DNA of 64,000 bases from Chloroflexaceae bacterium (GCA_025057155.1 JANWYD010000010.1:62001-126000); one strand, 5' to 3'; numbered from the stretch's first letter, positions 34,106-42,994 are shown. Numbers and translations: made by a program. The notes: generated by a model not told the origin, from the sequence alone.

Positions 34106-34351
34106 CTACCGGTTGAAGCGCGAACGAATGCGCTTCGGGCGGAAGCTGCCGACCTCGCGAGCGGTGTAGCCACTCTCGCCGCTGCCGCTGCGGGCAATGC
34201 CCGGATAGGCATTGCGGTTGATGTTCTCGACCGCGGCCGAGGTCGCCTGCAGCGCGTTCGACACCCATTGCCAGTGGCCCTGGAACATGATGTCGCCGAT
34301 CTGAGCGACCTGCGCCGACGACTCCGAGAACCAGCCTCGTGTCACGGCCAT
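34106..34351 (-). CDS. csmA: Chlorosome baseplate BChl a-binding protein CsmA (precursor)
   Basis: An 81-residue precursor. Residues 4-51 (TRGWFSESSAQVAQIGDIMF, QGHWQWVSNALQA, NINRNAYPG) match the Chloroflexus CsmA amphipathic baseplate helix. His26 is the presumed BChl a ligand, next to Trp28. The Ser/Gly/Arg-rich C-terminal part (about 52-81) corresponds to the extension removed in mature CsmA. It forms the paracrystalline baseplate that passes energy from the chlorosome to the membrane. Excellent Shine-Dalgarno AAGGAGGT eight bases before ATG 34351, in line with high expression. Lies 114 bp after an ArsA gene. Confidence 0.96.
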   Translation of the reverse strand: MAVTRGWFSESSAQVAQIGDIMFQGHWQWVSNALQATSAAVENINRNAYPGIARSGSGESGYTAREVGSFRPKRIRSRFNR

Positions 34352-34465
34352 GCGTACACCTCCTTAACCTAAATGGACACCCTATAGGCTACGGGGCGCA
34401 GCCCCGATAACCCCAGCCTGAGCGCGAGCAAGAACGGGCGGGCGCCCACGCCGTCGCGTGCCGCC

Positions 34466-35665
34466 CTACGATCGCACCCCGTTTGCCGCATAGAACGGGA
34501 CGATCAGCCAGTCGCCGTCCATTTCGGCCTGGCCGGCCTCCTGGCCTGCCAGGCTGGTAGGCAGCGTGATCACCCGTCGAAAATCGCCGATCTGGATCAC
34601 CAGTTCGTCGCCGTTCTGGAACAGATCGAGTTGATTGACATCGGCAAAGGGCAATTTCAGCTTCACCCGGTAGCTGCCGTCGTGCAGCTTGCTGATATCC
34701 ATCGGCGCCTCGCGGTAAAGCACCGCGGTGGGATCGCTGTCGCCATAGATGTCTCCCCCCATCACGCGCAGCTTCTCCAGCCCCACCACCTCTTCGGCGT
34801 AGTAGGGCACCCGCCGGATGGGCAGGGGTACGAACGACTGCTCAACGTCCTGGAGGTAGCGTTGCTGGATCTCCTTCCAGTGGTTCAGATAGCCGCTGTC
34901 CTTCTCCACGGGCAGGATCTTGTTCACGATGACCATGTCAACGGTCATGCCATACATTGACAGGTATGTCAGGGCCCGCTGGCTTTCCTTGATGACCATC
35001 TTCTCCGGGTTCATCACCAGACGGATCGAGGTCTCGAGGGGGTTCGACAGCGTTTCGGTAACGCCCTCCATCTGCCGGAAGAGATCGTCTACCGCCTCGT
35101 AGACTTCCGACGGCGCGACCATCTTGTTCAGGCCGGGGGTGATCCGGCTCATCGGGCGGATCAGGGGCTTGATGAGATACTTCTCCGCGCCCCGCAGCAT
35201 CCCTATCGCCCACTTGAAGCTCTCGGGGGCCGACAGCAGCCGCAGCGTCTCGCCTGTGGGCGCGCAGTCGATGACCAGGAGATCGTAGTCGCCCGCATCC
35301 TTGTGCTTCTTGATCCTGATGAGCGGGAAGGCCTCTTCCATGCCCGGCAGAATGCTCATCTCATCGGCCAGGATGCCCTCGACCCCCTGTTCGGCCATCA
35401 ACTGCGAGAAGTGCTGCCGCACGATCCCCCAGTTGGCCTCAATGTCGTGATAAATGCTGACTTCCAGAGCGTCGAGGGTCGGGGTGATCCGTACCGGATC
35501 CGGCCCCAGCGGTCCTTCCAGATCCAGTGAGTCGGCCAGGCTGTGCGCCGGATCGGTGCTCATCACAAGCGTGCGCAGGCCCATATCGGCGGCGCGCAGG
35601 GCAGTGGCTGCAGCGACGCTCGTCTTGCCGACGCCGCCTTTGCCGGTGAAAATCAGGGTACGCAT
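34466..35665 (-). CDS. ArsA/Get3-family ATPase (chlorosome cluster, copy 1, intact)
   Basis: A 399-residue ATPase with LIFTGKGGVGKTSVAAATAL (residues 5-24), STDPAHSLADSL, DCAPTGETLRLLSAPESFKW and MVIVNKILP: all elements of the ArsA/Get3 nucleotide site. A C-terminal HSP20-like domain (KLKLPFADVNQLDLFQNGDE) covers about 320-395. Single ATPase domain, so dimeric function is expected. It is the first gene of the chlorosome operon, directly before csmA. The client is not known; handling of amphipathic chlorosome proteins is an inference. Confidence 0.9.
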   Translation of the reverse strand: MRTLIFTGKGGVGKTSVAAATALRAADMGLRTLVMSTDPAHSLADSLDLEGPLGPDPVRITPTLDALEVSIYHDIEANWGIVRQHFSQLMAEQGVEGILADEMSILPGMEEAFPLIRIKKHKDAGDYDLLVIDCAPTGETLRLLSAPESFKWAIGMLRGAEKYLIKPLIRPMSRITPGLNKMVAPSEVYEAVDDLFRQMEGVTETLSNPLETSIRLVMNPEKMVIKESQRALTYLSMYGMTVDMVIVNKILPVEKDSGYLNHWKEIQQRYLQDVEQSFVPLPIRRVPYYAEEVVGLEKLRVMGGDIYGDSDPTAVLYREAPMDISKLHDGSYRVKLKLPFADVNQLDLFQNGDELVIQIGDFRRVITLPTSLAGQEAGQAEMDGDWLIVPFYAANGVRS

Positions 35666-35810
35666 CGTTGCCTTTCCAGGTCGGAGCGCTCGACGAGTTG
35701 ATGCAGGCGAGTATCAGGGGATTGGCCCCACGCCCGGGGCCAGAGTTTTTGCTTAAATGCCAAAACTATGCAGCAATAAGTACGGCCCTCCATCTGCTTG
35801 CTGTGGTGCA

Positions 35811-35839
35811 ATAGTACCATGTTTATCGGGCAGTGTCAA
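35811..35839 (-). promoter_or_regulatory. Main promoter of the chlorosome operon
   Basis: Minus strand TTGACA (35834-35839), 17-bp spacer, TACTAT (35811-35816). Predicted start near 35804, leaving a leader of about 140 nt before the first ArsA ATG at 35665. No other good promoter is seen before csmA. Confidence 0.72.
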
Positions 35840-36288
35840 CAAAAGTTGCTCATATGCACGGAGGCCGCCGAAGGCGCTCCGAAGGGCCAGATGTGCCTCA
35901 AACCGTCGCGCGGTTCCTTCCGCGTCCGCCTTATGGTCGCCTCGTGGATGCCCGGCGCGCCGCCTTCGACTACGAGGCGCCCGGAGAATCGGCATGCACA
36001 GGGCCTTCCGCAGCGCGCTCCGGGCGAACCTTTTTGTCTTATTTGCAACAAGACCTGTGCCGTATTGCGCATGTCAGATCGCTGTACACGGATTTGCCGG
36101 CGCGCCTCGCAGCAAGGCAGAAAGTGAACGTTTCGCAGGTTTGCGCGCCGAACCTAATCGTCCTCCGGCTGTCGGGTGGCGTGCGCAGCTTCTTCTCTAC
36201 CCTTCCTGCCCGGCGGGTTGACGCCTCCCATGGTACACTACCCTGGGCAAGGTTGGTAGAGGTGTAGAGTTAAGCCTACGCAACAGAG
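35840..36288. other. Intergenic stretch upstream of the haemoglobin gene, no gene seen
   Basis: Part of the 623-bp gap between divergent transcription units. Apart from the chlorosome promoter I see no RNA gene and no frame with protein-like character. A weak extended -10 (TGGTACACT near 36232) could serve the haemoglobin gene. Confidence 0.5.
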
Positions 36289-36684
36289 ATGAGCGATCAC
36301 CCCTCAATCTACGAGCAAATCGGCGGCGCGCCGATGATCCGGCGCATCGTTGAGCTTTTCTACGCCCGGGTCGAGCGCGATCCGCTGCTGCGTCCGATGT
36401 TTCCCGCTGACCTTGAACCGGGCAAGGAGCGGCAGTTCCTCTTTCTCTGCCAGTACTTCGGCGGCCCCGATGACTACCAGCGGCTGCGCGGCCACCCCCG
36501 GCTGCGAATGCGCCACGCCCCCTTCCCTATTGACCGGGCCGCCCGTGATGCCTGGCTCGCCCATATGCTGGCCGCCCTTGACGAGGCCGGCGTGCCCGAA
36601 CCCGCTCGCACGGCCATGCGCCGCTACTTTGAGCACGCTTCCACGGCCATGATCAACCAGGCGCCCCTGATCCAGCCGTCCTGA
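36289..36684 (+). CDS. Group II truncated haemoglobin
   Basis: A 131-residue 2-on-2 globin. Marks of group II (TrHbO) are YEQIGG at the start, Tyr25 (B10), LRPMFPADLEPGKERQF, the proximal His76 in RMRHAPFPI, and Trp89 at the G8 position in DAWLAHML. Such globins bind O2 tightly and may scavenge O2/NO or peroxide. Next to haem A biosynthesis and oxidase assembly genes. ATG 36289. Confidence 0.92.
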   Translation: MSDHPSIYEQIGGAPMIRRIVELFYARVERDPLLRPMFPADLEPGKERQFLFLCQYFGGPDDYQRLRGHPRLRMRHAPFPIDRAARDAWLAHMLAALDEAGVPEPARTAMRRYFEHASTAMINQAPLIQPS

Positions 36685-36711
36685 TGCTCTGCGCGCCATT
36701 CGAAGGGGGAC

Positions 36712-36728
36712 GCAACCCTCCGGGTTGC
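36712..36728. repeat. REP-like hairpin gcaaccc-tcc-gggttgc
   Basis: Perfect 7-bp arms and 3-nt loop, 28 bp after the haemoglobin stop. The same gcaacc(c)-N3-ggttgc core occurs near 55651-55671 and 63921-63969. May act as a terminator. Confidence 0.6.
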
Positions 36729-36798
36729 ATCACGGTGTTGAACCAGATTGCGAATTGATCACAGATCGTTAAGATCTGCGAACCGGTCTGCCGGGGCC

Positions 36799-36828
36799 TT
36801 GCTTCGTTCGCCCGGCGCGTGCTATAAT
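36799..36828 (+). promoter_or_regulatory. Promoter of the haem A/O synthase operon
   Basis: TTGCTT (36799-36804), 18-bp spacer, TATAAT (36823-36828) with an extended -10 TG at 36820. Predicted start near 36835, about 57 nt before the GTG at 36892. Confidence 0.7.
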
Positions 36829-36891
36829 CCGCTGCAAACTTGTGAAGAAACGCACGAGGTTGGCGCCGGAGTTTCTGGAAAGTGAGGGCCT

Positions 36892-37104
36892 GTGCTTGCC
36901 CATATCCTCTTCTGGCTCATTGCAATCGTCTTTGTCACCGGTCATGCGCTGCTGGTGCGCTCGGCCTGGCGCCTCCGGCGCCCCTCCGTTCAGCCGCCCG
37001 ACCGCGTCCCGCGCAGCGACCCGCGCGGCGATCTTGGCTGGACGCTGGTAACCGCCGCCGCCACGGCGGTGATGTTCTACGCCGCCTATGCCGCCCTGCC
37101 CTGA
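36892..37104 (+). CDS. Small two-helix membrane protein before ctaA-ctaB
   Basis: A 70-residue protein with two hydrophobic helices (residues 2-22 and about 50-68) and a basic linker (RLRRPSVQPPDRVPRSDPRG). GTG 36892 has GAGGG just upstream. It lies 92 bp before the haem synthase fusion in the same direction and could be an oxidase-assembly accessory. No family recognised; the support is hydropathy, RBS and operon position. Confidence 0.6.
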   Translation: MLAHILFWLIAIVFVTGHALLVRSAWRLRRPSVQPPDRVPRSDPRGDLGWTLVTAAATAVMFYAAYAALP

Positions 37105-37196
37105 CGGCGGGCTGGCTGATGCTTCCGTTCTTGCCGCAGGATAAGGTCGGGCTCCCCTGTCCCGGCGGTCTCGCTGTCTGATAGTGGTTCCCTGTT

Positions 37197-38933
37197 ATGC
37201 CTCACATTACTGTGCGCCGTCTGACCCTCATCGGCGCAACCGCCACGCTGCTGGCTATTGCTTCCGGCGGTCTCGTAACCGCCACCACGAGCGGCGCCGC
37301 CTGTCCGGGGTGGCCGCTCTGCGCCGATGGGGTTGCGTGGTCTGCCGGGCCGGCTGTCTGGATCGCCGTCGGCCATCGGGTCGCCGTGTTGCTCGCCGCG
37401 CTGCTGGCGCTGTGGGGCGCCGTCCTCGCCTGGCGCGCCCGCGAGCTTGAGACCCGGGTGCGGCTGCCCCTGCTGCTTGCTCCCCTGCTTGGCATGCTCC
37501 AGGTCGGCCTCGGCGCGCTGATCGTGCAGTGGCGTCTCTTCAGCGCCGCTGATGTGTGGCATCTGGCGCTGGCGCTGCTGGTGCTGGCCTGCCAGGTGGT
37601 CCCGCTGGCCGTACTGGCGCAGCCGCGGGCTGAAACGGGCCGGCTGGGCGCGCGCGCCGTCCGCGAAGCCCGTCGCCTGCGCGGCCTGGCCTGGTGGACC
37701 GCCGGGGCCGTGGGGGTGCTCACCGTGGCCCTCAGCGCGCGCGCCGCCACGCCGGGGGCCAGCGCGGCCGCGCTGCTGCCCGCCAACGCCTTCGGCGCGC
37801 TGGCTATAGCCGGCGCGCTGGCAAGCGGGACGTTCTGGCAAACCTGGCGCACGCGGCGGGGCGATCGTCTGCTCCTGGGCATGGCCGCGCTCCTGGCTGC
37901 GCTGATTGCCGCCGAGAGCCTGGTGCTGGTCCTGCCGCCTGCGGCAGCCGGTTTTGGCGTGGGCCTCGGCGCGGTGGTGTGGAGCCTGGCCCTTGCCCTG
38001 GCCGTACTGGCGGAGCGCCGCCCGGCGCCGGTCGCCGCGCTGGCGGCTCGCGTCGAGGCCCGGCGCGAGCGCACATCGCTCATCAGCGACTACCTTAGCC
38101 TCACCAAGCCCAGGGTGATCTCGCTCCTGCTCGTGACCACCCTGGCGGCAATGTATATCACCGAGGCTGGCGCGCCATCGCTGTGGCTGGTGTTCTGGAC
38201 GATGGTTGGCGGATATCTGGCCGCAGGCGGCGCCGGGGCGATCAACTGCGCCTTTGACGGCGATATTGACGTGAACATGGGCCGCACCAGCCGCCGGCCG
38301 GTGCCCAGCGGGCGCATCACTCCGCGCAATGCGTTCATCTTCGGCCTGGCGCTCAGCCTCCTCGCCGTGGCGGTGCTGCTCGTCTTCACCACTCCTCTGG
38401 CAGCGCTGTTCGCGAGCCTGGGCATCGTCTATTACGCCCTGTTCTATACCCGCTGGCTCAAGCGCAGCACCTGGCAGAACATCATCATCGGCGGCGGCGC
38501 GGGGGCGATCCCGCCCCTGGTGGGCTGGACGGCCGTTGCCGGGAACTTGAGTCTGGCCGCGGTGGTGCTCTTCGCCATCATTTTCTACTGGACGCCGCCG
38601 CACTTCTGGGCGCTGGCCCTGGTCAAGCAGAAGGATTATGCGCGAGCGGGGGTGCCGATGCTGCCAGTAGTGGCGGGCGAGGTCGAAACGCGCTGGCAGA
38701 TCCTGGTGTACTCGACGCTGATGGTGGCCTTGAGCGGCCTGCTCACTGCGATTGGCGCGATGGGATGGGTGTACTTCGCTGCGGCGGCCCTGCTCGGCGC
38801 TGTGTTCTTGCGCTACGCCTGGCTTGTCTGGCGCCGGGGCGATCAGGCCAGCATCTGGGGGCTCTATAAGTACTCGCTGCTGTATCTGGCCTTGCTCTTT
38901 GCGGCCATGGCTCTGGACCGGGCGATCTTGTAG
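37197..38933 (+). CDS. Fused haem A synthase (CtaA) and haem O synthase (CtaB/CyoE)
   Basis: A 578-residue polytopic protein. The first half (about 1-285) is a CtaA/COX15-type domain with GGLVTATTSGAACPGWPLCA, the His motifs VGHRVAVLL and VWHLALALL, and a second four-helix set. The second half (about 297-578) is a UbiA-family protohaem IX farnesyltransferase: SLTKPRVISLLL, then NCAFDGDIDVNMGRTSRRPV with the Asp-rich substrate site, and YWTPPHFWALAL. CtaB makes haem O from haem B; CtaA oxidises haem O to haem A for cytochrome oxidase. Fusion couples the two steps. Start ATG 37197. Confidence 0.93.
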   Translation: MPHITVRRLTLIGATATLLAIASGGLVTATTSGAACPGWPLCADGVAWSAGPAVWIAVGHRVAVLLAALLALWGAVLAWRARELETRVRLPLLLAPLLGMLQVGLGALIVQWRLFSAADVWHLALALLVLACQVVPLAVLAQPRAETGRLGARAVREARRLRGLAWWTAGAVGVLTVALSARAATPGASAAALLPANAFGALAIAGALASGTFWQTWRTRRGDRLLLGMAALLAALIAAESLVLVLPPAAAGFGVGLGAVVWSLALALAVLAERRPAPVAALAARVEARRERTSLISDYLSLTKPRVISLLLVTTLAAMYITEAGAPSLWLVFWTMVGGYLAAGGAGAINCAFDGDIDVNMGRTSRRPVPSGRITPRNAFIFGLALSLLAVAVLLVFTTPLAALFASLGIVYYALFYTRWLKRSTWQNIIIGGGAGAIPPLVGWTAVAGNLSLAAVVLFAIIFYWTPPHFWALALVKQKDYARAGVPMLPVVAGEVETRWQILVYSTLMVALSGLLTAIGAMGWVYFAAAALLGAVFLRYAWLVWRRGDQASIWGLYKYSLLYLALLFAAMALDRAIL

Positions 38934-39325
38934 CTGGTTGACTCCTGCGAGACTGCGTCTCTGCCAGGGCGCTACGCATGACCCGAATGTCACAACCGGT
39001 TGCGCAGGCGGTTGCCCAGGACCGCGTCTTGATGCAGAGGGGCCGGTTCCGCCCCTGAGGCGCTAGCGGAGCTTCAGGCGTCGCTGCGTACACCGGCATG
39101 GGCAGGAAGGTCGGGGGGCCGCGCCCCTCCCTCCTTATGGGTGATGCACAGGCAGGGACGAGACTCCGGGGTCCTCGCGGCATATGAGGCGGCGGCGCCT
39201 GTTCCGAAAGCTTCTTTTCAAAAGTGAGGGCTAGCGTTTTTTGTGCATAACATGTTATACTACGCGCGAAGAATCCCTTCCGGCGCGGCCGGGACGTGAC
39301 GGATTCGACGAGGAGGTAATCATCT
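38934..39325. other. Gap between haem synthase fusion and iscA, with an extended -10
   Basis: No gene seen. Near its end, TGTTATACT (39253-39261) is an extended -10 without a good -35, about 65 bp before the IscA-type ATG, and is the likely promoter for that gene. Confidence 0.5.
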
Positions 39326-39754
39326 ATGACCACGATCGGGGATAATCTGATCGGCACCCAACCGGCGACCGTTCAGCCTATTCTGAGCGTTAGCGAGCTG
39401 GCATCGTCGCGGCTGCTTGCAATGATGCGCGAGAAGGGTCTCGAAGGCTATGCCCTGCGCGTCTTCGTTTCCGGCGGCGGCTGCTCGGGGTTGCAGTATG
39501 GCATGACGTTTGATAATGAGACTCTCGAGGGCGACAACGAATTCAGCACCGGCGGTCTGCGTGTGCTGGTTGACCGGATCAGCGCCGGGTATCTGATGGG
39601 CGCTTCGATTGATTACGTTGACAGCTTGATGGGCGGCGGCTTCAAGATCGATAATCCCAATGCAGTTTCGAGCTGCGGGTGCGGGCACTCCTTCCGCACC
39701 GCGAGCAGCGGCGACGCGGGCGCGAGCGGCGGTGGCTGCAGCTCCTGCGGTTGA
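39326..39754 (+). CDS. A-type iron-sulfur carrier (IscA/ErpA family)
   Basis: A 142-residue HesB/IscA-fold protein that carries or delivers Fe-S clusters. The three family cysteines are present: Cys53 in SGGGCSGLQYG, and Cys117/Cys119 in SSCGCGHSF. Extra features are a Gly/Ser tail with two more cysteines (GGGCSSCG, Cys138 and Cys141) and a 20-residue N-terminal lead. AGGAGG lies nine bases before ATG 39326. Which of IscA, ErpA or SufA it represents is not decidable here. Confidence 0.92.
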   Translation: MTTIGDNLIGTQPATVQPILSVSELASSRLLAMMREKGLEGYALRVFVSGGGCSGLQYGMTFDNETLEGDNEFSTGGLRVLVDRISAGYLMGASIDYVDSLMGGGFKIDNPNAVSSCGCGHSFRTASSGDAGASGGGCSSCG

Positions 39755-40044
39755 GAGCCAGTCCGGACCACCGGATGATTTCGATTGCCGTTCGCCAGGT
39801 CTTGAGAGCGACCGACGCTGTTGTCACAGCTCGAAGAATACGCGGATTTGCACTCCTGCGGCTGTCCGGCTTGCAGAGTGGATGAGGTGCGGAGGGCGGA
39901 AGGCCCTCCGTTACCCTTTTTACCTTGTCCGCGCAGGGCGCGCCCTGGCCCGGCGTGGCGTTGCTTGCCGGTGCGTCAGGTGTATGCAGGTGGATCCGGC
40001 GGGCCGTGCCTCTCGACCCTCTCTGGGTGCCCATTCGTTTTGCG

Positions 40045-40383
40045 ATGTACGCCCCTGCCTACCTTGAAGGCATTCGCCTCTTCAATGCTGGCCAGTACTG
40101 GCATGCCCACGAGCAATGGGAGCTTTGCTGGCGTGCAGCCAGCGGCGACGACGCCCTATTCTACAAAGCGATCATTCAGGCCGCCGCGGCGCTGGTAAAA
40201 TGGCAGCAAGGCAACACCCGCGGTCTGGCGCGCAACTGGGCTAAGAGTCGGGCCCGTCTGGACCAGCTTCCCGACCGTTTTCATGGCCTTGATCTGGCCG
40301 CCCTCCGCGCTCAACTCGATCTGATCTGCTCCGGCGCCAGCGACGCGCCGCCGCTGTTGCATCTCGATTCTTCACCATTGTGA
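40045..40383 (+). CDS. DUF309 family protein
   Basis: A 112-residue helical protein starting MYAPAYLEGIRLFNAGQYWH with the family motif HAHEQWELCWR and the second helix pair FYKAIIQAAAALVKWQQGN. DUF309 proteins have no settled function. The frame is open further upstream, but family similarity begins at ATG 40045. The 290-bp gap between the IscA gene and this one shows nothing else. Confidence 0.82.
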   Translation: MYAPAYLEGIRLFNAGQYWHAHEQWELCWRAASGDDALFYKAIIQAAAALVKWQQGNTRGLARNWAKSRARLDQLPDRFHGLDLAALRAQLDLICSGASDAPPLLHLDSSPL

Positions 40384-40917
40384 ACTGTGAACGGCCATAC
40401 GGTGCACCTCTGAATCATTACTGCGCAGCCAGCCCGCGTGGGTTAGCGCAGAGGGTGATTGGGAGCACGCGGTCCGCTTTCACCCTGCCGCCGCGGTTTG
40501 CCAGGCGCCTGGCCTCCGCTTGCCCTTCCCGCTGGGGCGAACATGCGGCCAGACAGGCGCAGTTTTCAAGAGTTGATCAAAAAAGTTAAGAAATCACGAG
40601 GTATGGTATAGTTACAATGTGGAATCATATGTAGGGTATGCTGTTTCGGATGACTGCCGGGGTCAGAATGACATCGCGAAGGCTCGCAGTGTTTTCGTAA
40701 GCCATCCTAATGAGCTTCTTTGCATTTTCCAGACCGGTAGCGTCCATCAACGCTACGGTATAGGGGCCAGACACGCCCGTGCGCGCGGGCTGACGCCCCG
40801 GCAGGAGCGTCACCGTCGGCGCCGCTTTCACGGGCGTCTCTGTCGATCGTGCTGCCAGTCGCGCACGCCAGGAGCCTCTACCAGGACGCTTATGCTGCAT
40901 GCCAGAAAGGGACTGAG
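40384..40917. other. 534-bp intergenic stretch, nothing recognised
   Basis: It is less GC-rich between about 40560 and 40740, with TATAGT at 40610-40615 as a possible -10. An open minus-strand frame of 91 codons (40625-40900) has no Shine-Dalgarno or family resemblance, so I do not call it. Confidence 0.4.
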
Positions 40918-41925
40918 GTGTCAGCGAAAATACTCGTAGTGGACGATGATCCAGCGATCCTCGATCTCCTGGTGCGCATTCTTAAGCGTGATGGGTATCA
41001 ACCAATCACAGCGGTGAACGGTCGCCAGGCGCTGGATCTCGTTGAGCGAGAAGCGCCTGACCTGATCCTGCTGGATGTCACCATGCCCGTCCTGGATGGC
41101 TTCTCCGTTTGCCAGCAATTGAAAGATAACGAGGCCACAGCGCTCATCCCCGTGACGATGCTCACCGGGTTGGATGATCGCGAGCACCGGCGGCGCGGCC
41201 TGGAGGTGGGCGCCGACGATTTTTTGACCAAACCGTTTGAACAAAGCCTGCTCCGCGCACGGATCCGTTCTCAGTTGCGGATCAAACGCCTCACCGACCA
41301 GCTCGAACGCACCGAGAACGTGATTTTTATGCTGGCCCTGGCGGTGGAGGCCAAGGATGCCTACACCGAGGGCCATCTGCGGCGTCTGTCGAGCTACAGC
41401 GAGCAACTGGCCCAGGCCATTGGCCTGAGCGCCACGCAGGTGCGCGCCATTCGTTTTGGAGGCTTGCTGCACGATATCGGCAAGATCTCCATTGACGACG
41501 CCATTCTCCGCAAGCCTGGCAGGCTTAGCCCGGAAGAGTACGCGCAGATCAAGCTGCACCCTGAGCACGGCGCGCGGATCGTCTCGCAGATGCGCTTCGC
41601 GCCCGATGTCTGCCCGATTATTCGCCACCACCACGAGCGCTGGGACGGCAGCGGCTATCCCCTCGGACTGCGCGGCGAGGAAATCCCCATTGGCGCACGT
41701 ATCGTCGCCATCGTTGACGCCTACGATGCCATGATGACCGACCGGCCCTACCGCCGCGCCCTGGGTCGCGCCGAGGCGCTGCGCCGCCTGCGGGAGGGCC
41801 GGGGGCGTGAATGGGACCCCGTGCTGCTTGATCGCTTCCTGGAGTTGATCGAAACAGGACGACTGGTAGAACCCGTCGAGAGCGGGGTGCATACGTTTGA
41901 TATGCTGTGCCAGCCAGAGGAGTAG
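40918..41925 (+). CDS. Response regulator with HD-GYP c-di-GMP phosphodiesterase domain
   Basis: A 335-residue protein. Receiver domain 1-120 has the acidic pocket VVDDD, phospho-acceptor in LILLDVTMPVLDG and Lys in LTKPFE. HD-GYP domain (about 140-325) has LLHDIGKISI and HHHERWDGSGYP, the full signature, and a following DAYDAMMTDRPYR. It probably hydrolyses c-di-GMP upon phosphorylation. GTG 40918 with AAGGG at the right distance is preferred; the frame extends 23 codons upstream. No histidine kinase is adjacent. Confidence 0.92.
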   Translation: MSAKILVVDDDPAILDLLVRILKRDGYQPITAVNGRQALDLVEREAPDLILLDVTMPVLDGFSVCQQLKDNEATALIPVTMLTGLDDREHRRRGLEVGADDFLTKPFEQSLLRARIRSQLRIKRLTDQLERTENVIFMLALAVEAKDAYTEGHLRRLSSYSEQLAQAIGLSATQVRAIRFGGLLHDIGKISIDDAILRKPGRLSPEEYAQIKLHPEHGARIVSQMRFAPDVCPIIRHHHERWDGSGYPLGLRGEEIPIGARIVAIVDAYDAMMTDRPYRRALGRAEALRRLREGRGREWDPVLLDRFLELIETGRLVEPVESGVHTFDMLCQPEE

Positions 41926-41946
41926 AGGGCTGGCGCCGGGTGAATA

Positions 41947-42786
41947 ATGTACGCTGAGGCGCTGGAATATCTCACCAGTCCCCATCATCCTGATGCGCCG
42001 CTGGTGTTGGAGCCGGATGAGCGGCGGGCCGACGACGGCGAAATTGTCAGCGGCGTATTGCGTTGCCCGGTCTCTGCGGCACGCTACCCCATCGTCGAGG
42101 GCATCCCCGATCTGCTTGGTCCCATCCGTTTCCCCGAGAGTCTGACTCAGGCGCTGAATCTGTTGCCGCTTACCGCGTGGGGCTACGAGCGCACCTGGCG
42201 CCCGAATGCGCTCACGCTGCTGACCGGCGAGCCATTTGGCTATCAACGGGAGCTGTCCCTGATCACTGCCATGGCCGCGCCGGAGCGCGGCGGGCTGATG
42301 GTTGATGTGGCCTGCTCAAATGGACTGTACGCTCGGGCGCTCGAGCATGCCCGCGGGGACACGCCGGGCCATGTGCTGGGGATTGACTACGCCATGCCCA
42401 TGCTGCGACAGGCACGCGCCTTTGCCCGCGCCGAAGGGCTGCGCATCAGCTATGTGCGCGCCAGGGCCGAAGCGTTGCCCTTCGCCGCCGGGACGGCGTC
42501 GGTGCTGGCAATGGGCGGTTCGCTCAACGAGATGGGTAATCAGGCTCGCGTGCTGCGCGAGCTGCGACGGGTGCTCGCGCCTTCCGGGCGAGCGGCGCTG
42601 ATGTGCCTGGTTCGCGACGAGCGCGCTCCGGGCCGCGCCGTGCAGTCTTTCCTCGGTCTGGCAGGGGTGAACTTTCCCACCCTGGAGCAACTGAACCACG
42701 CCTTCGCCGTCGCCGGCCTGCGTCTGCGGGCCCAGTGGCGCTACCGGGTGGTGGTGTTTAGTCTGCTCACCGCCGATGCGGTCTGA
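41947..42786 (+). CDS. SAM-dependent methyltransferase with Trm112-like N-terminus
   Basis: A 279-residue class I methyltransferase. The SAM-binding loop is LMVDVACSNGLYARAL, followed by GIDYAMPMLRQARAF and a hydrophobic ALPFAAGTASVLAM strand. The N-terminal 55 residues (DGEIVSGVLRCPVSAARYPIVEGIPDLL) resemble the Trm112/YcaR module often fused to UbiE-like enzymes, without the usual cysteine pairs. Substrate unknown; quinone or lipid methylation is possible. It lies 21 bp after the HD-GYP gene, so probably co-transcribed. Confidence 0.85.
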   Translation: MYAEALEYLTSPHHPDAPLVLEPDERRADDGEIVSGVLRCPVSAARYPIVEGIPDLLGPIRFPESLTQALNLLPLTAWGYERTWRPNALTLLTGEPFGYQRELSLITAMAAPERGGLMVDVACSNGLYARALEHARGDTPGHVLGIDYAMPMLRQARAFARAEGLRISYVRARAEALPFAAGTASVLAMGGSLNEMGNQARVLRELRRVLAPSGRAALMCLVRDERAPGRAVQSFLGLAGVNFPTLEQLNHAFAVAGLRLRAQWRYRVVVFSLLTADAV

Positions 42787-42853
42787 ACACAGGAAATCTC
42801 GTTTCTCCACGCCTCCGGCGACAGAGGATCCGAGACGACGTTGCCTTCCTGGG

Positions 42854-42994
42854 CAGTCTGTAAAGTAAGTTTCCTGGCATCTCCACCCCCCTTCCAGCCT
42901 CCCCCCAACGGGGGGAGGCGCCAGGCGCCTTCTCCCGGCGGGGAAGGGTTAGGAAGAGGGTTGGGATTTAGCGAAAAACTTCGTTCACAGACTG
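42854..42994. mobile_element. MITE family 2, copy c (best preserved)
   Basis: A 141-bp element with ends cagtctgtaaagtaagttt (42854-42872) and the complement of cagtctgtgaacgaagttt at 42976-42994, 17 of 19 matched. Inside: cctccccccaacggggggag and cccggcggggaagggttagg palindromic blocks. Inverted relative to the copies at 8699 and 15641. Lies between the methyltransferase gene and the leaderless DUF58-cluster promoter. Confidence 0.82.

Noticed and set aside
29972-35665. Arsenite efflux operon based on the ArsA-like ATPases
   Set aside because: No arsB, arsR, arsD or arsC nearby; the genes flank csmA and carry HSP20-like C-terminal domains typical of single-domain Get3-like proteins.
37086-38993. 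A 635-codon open frame on the minus strand opposite the haem synthase fusion
   Set aside because: Its translation is Gln/Arg/Pro/Gly-rich without hydrophobic core or motifs, and the opposite strand has a clear polytopic enzyme. It is a by-product of GC-rich codon use.
40625-40900. A 91-codon minus-strand frame in a non-coding gap
   Set aside because: Composition is more protein-like than most shadows near its end, but there is no ribosome site, promoter or recognisable family.
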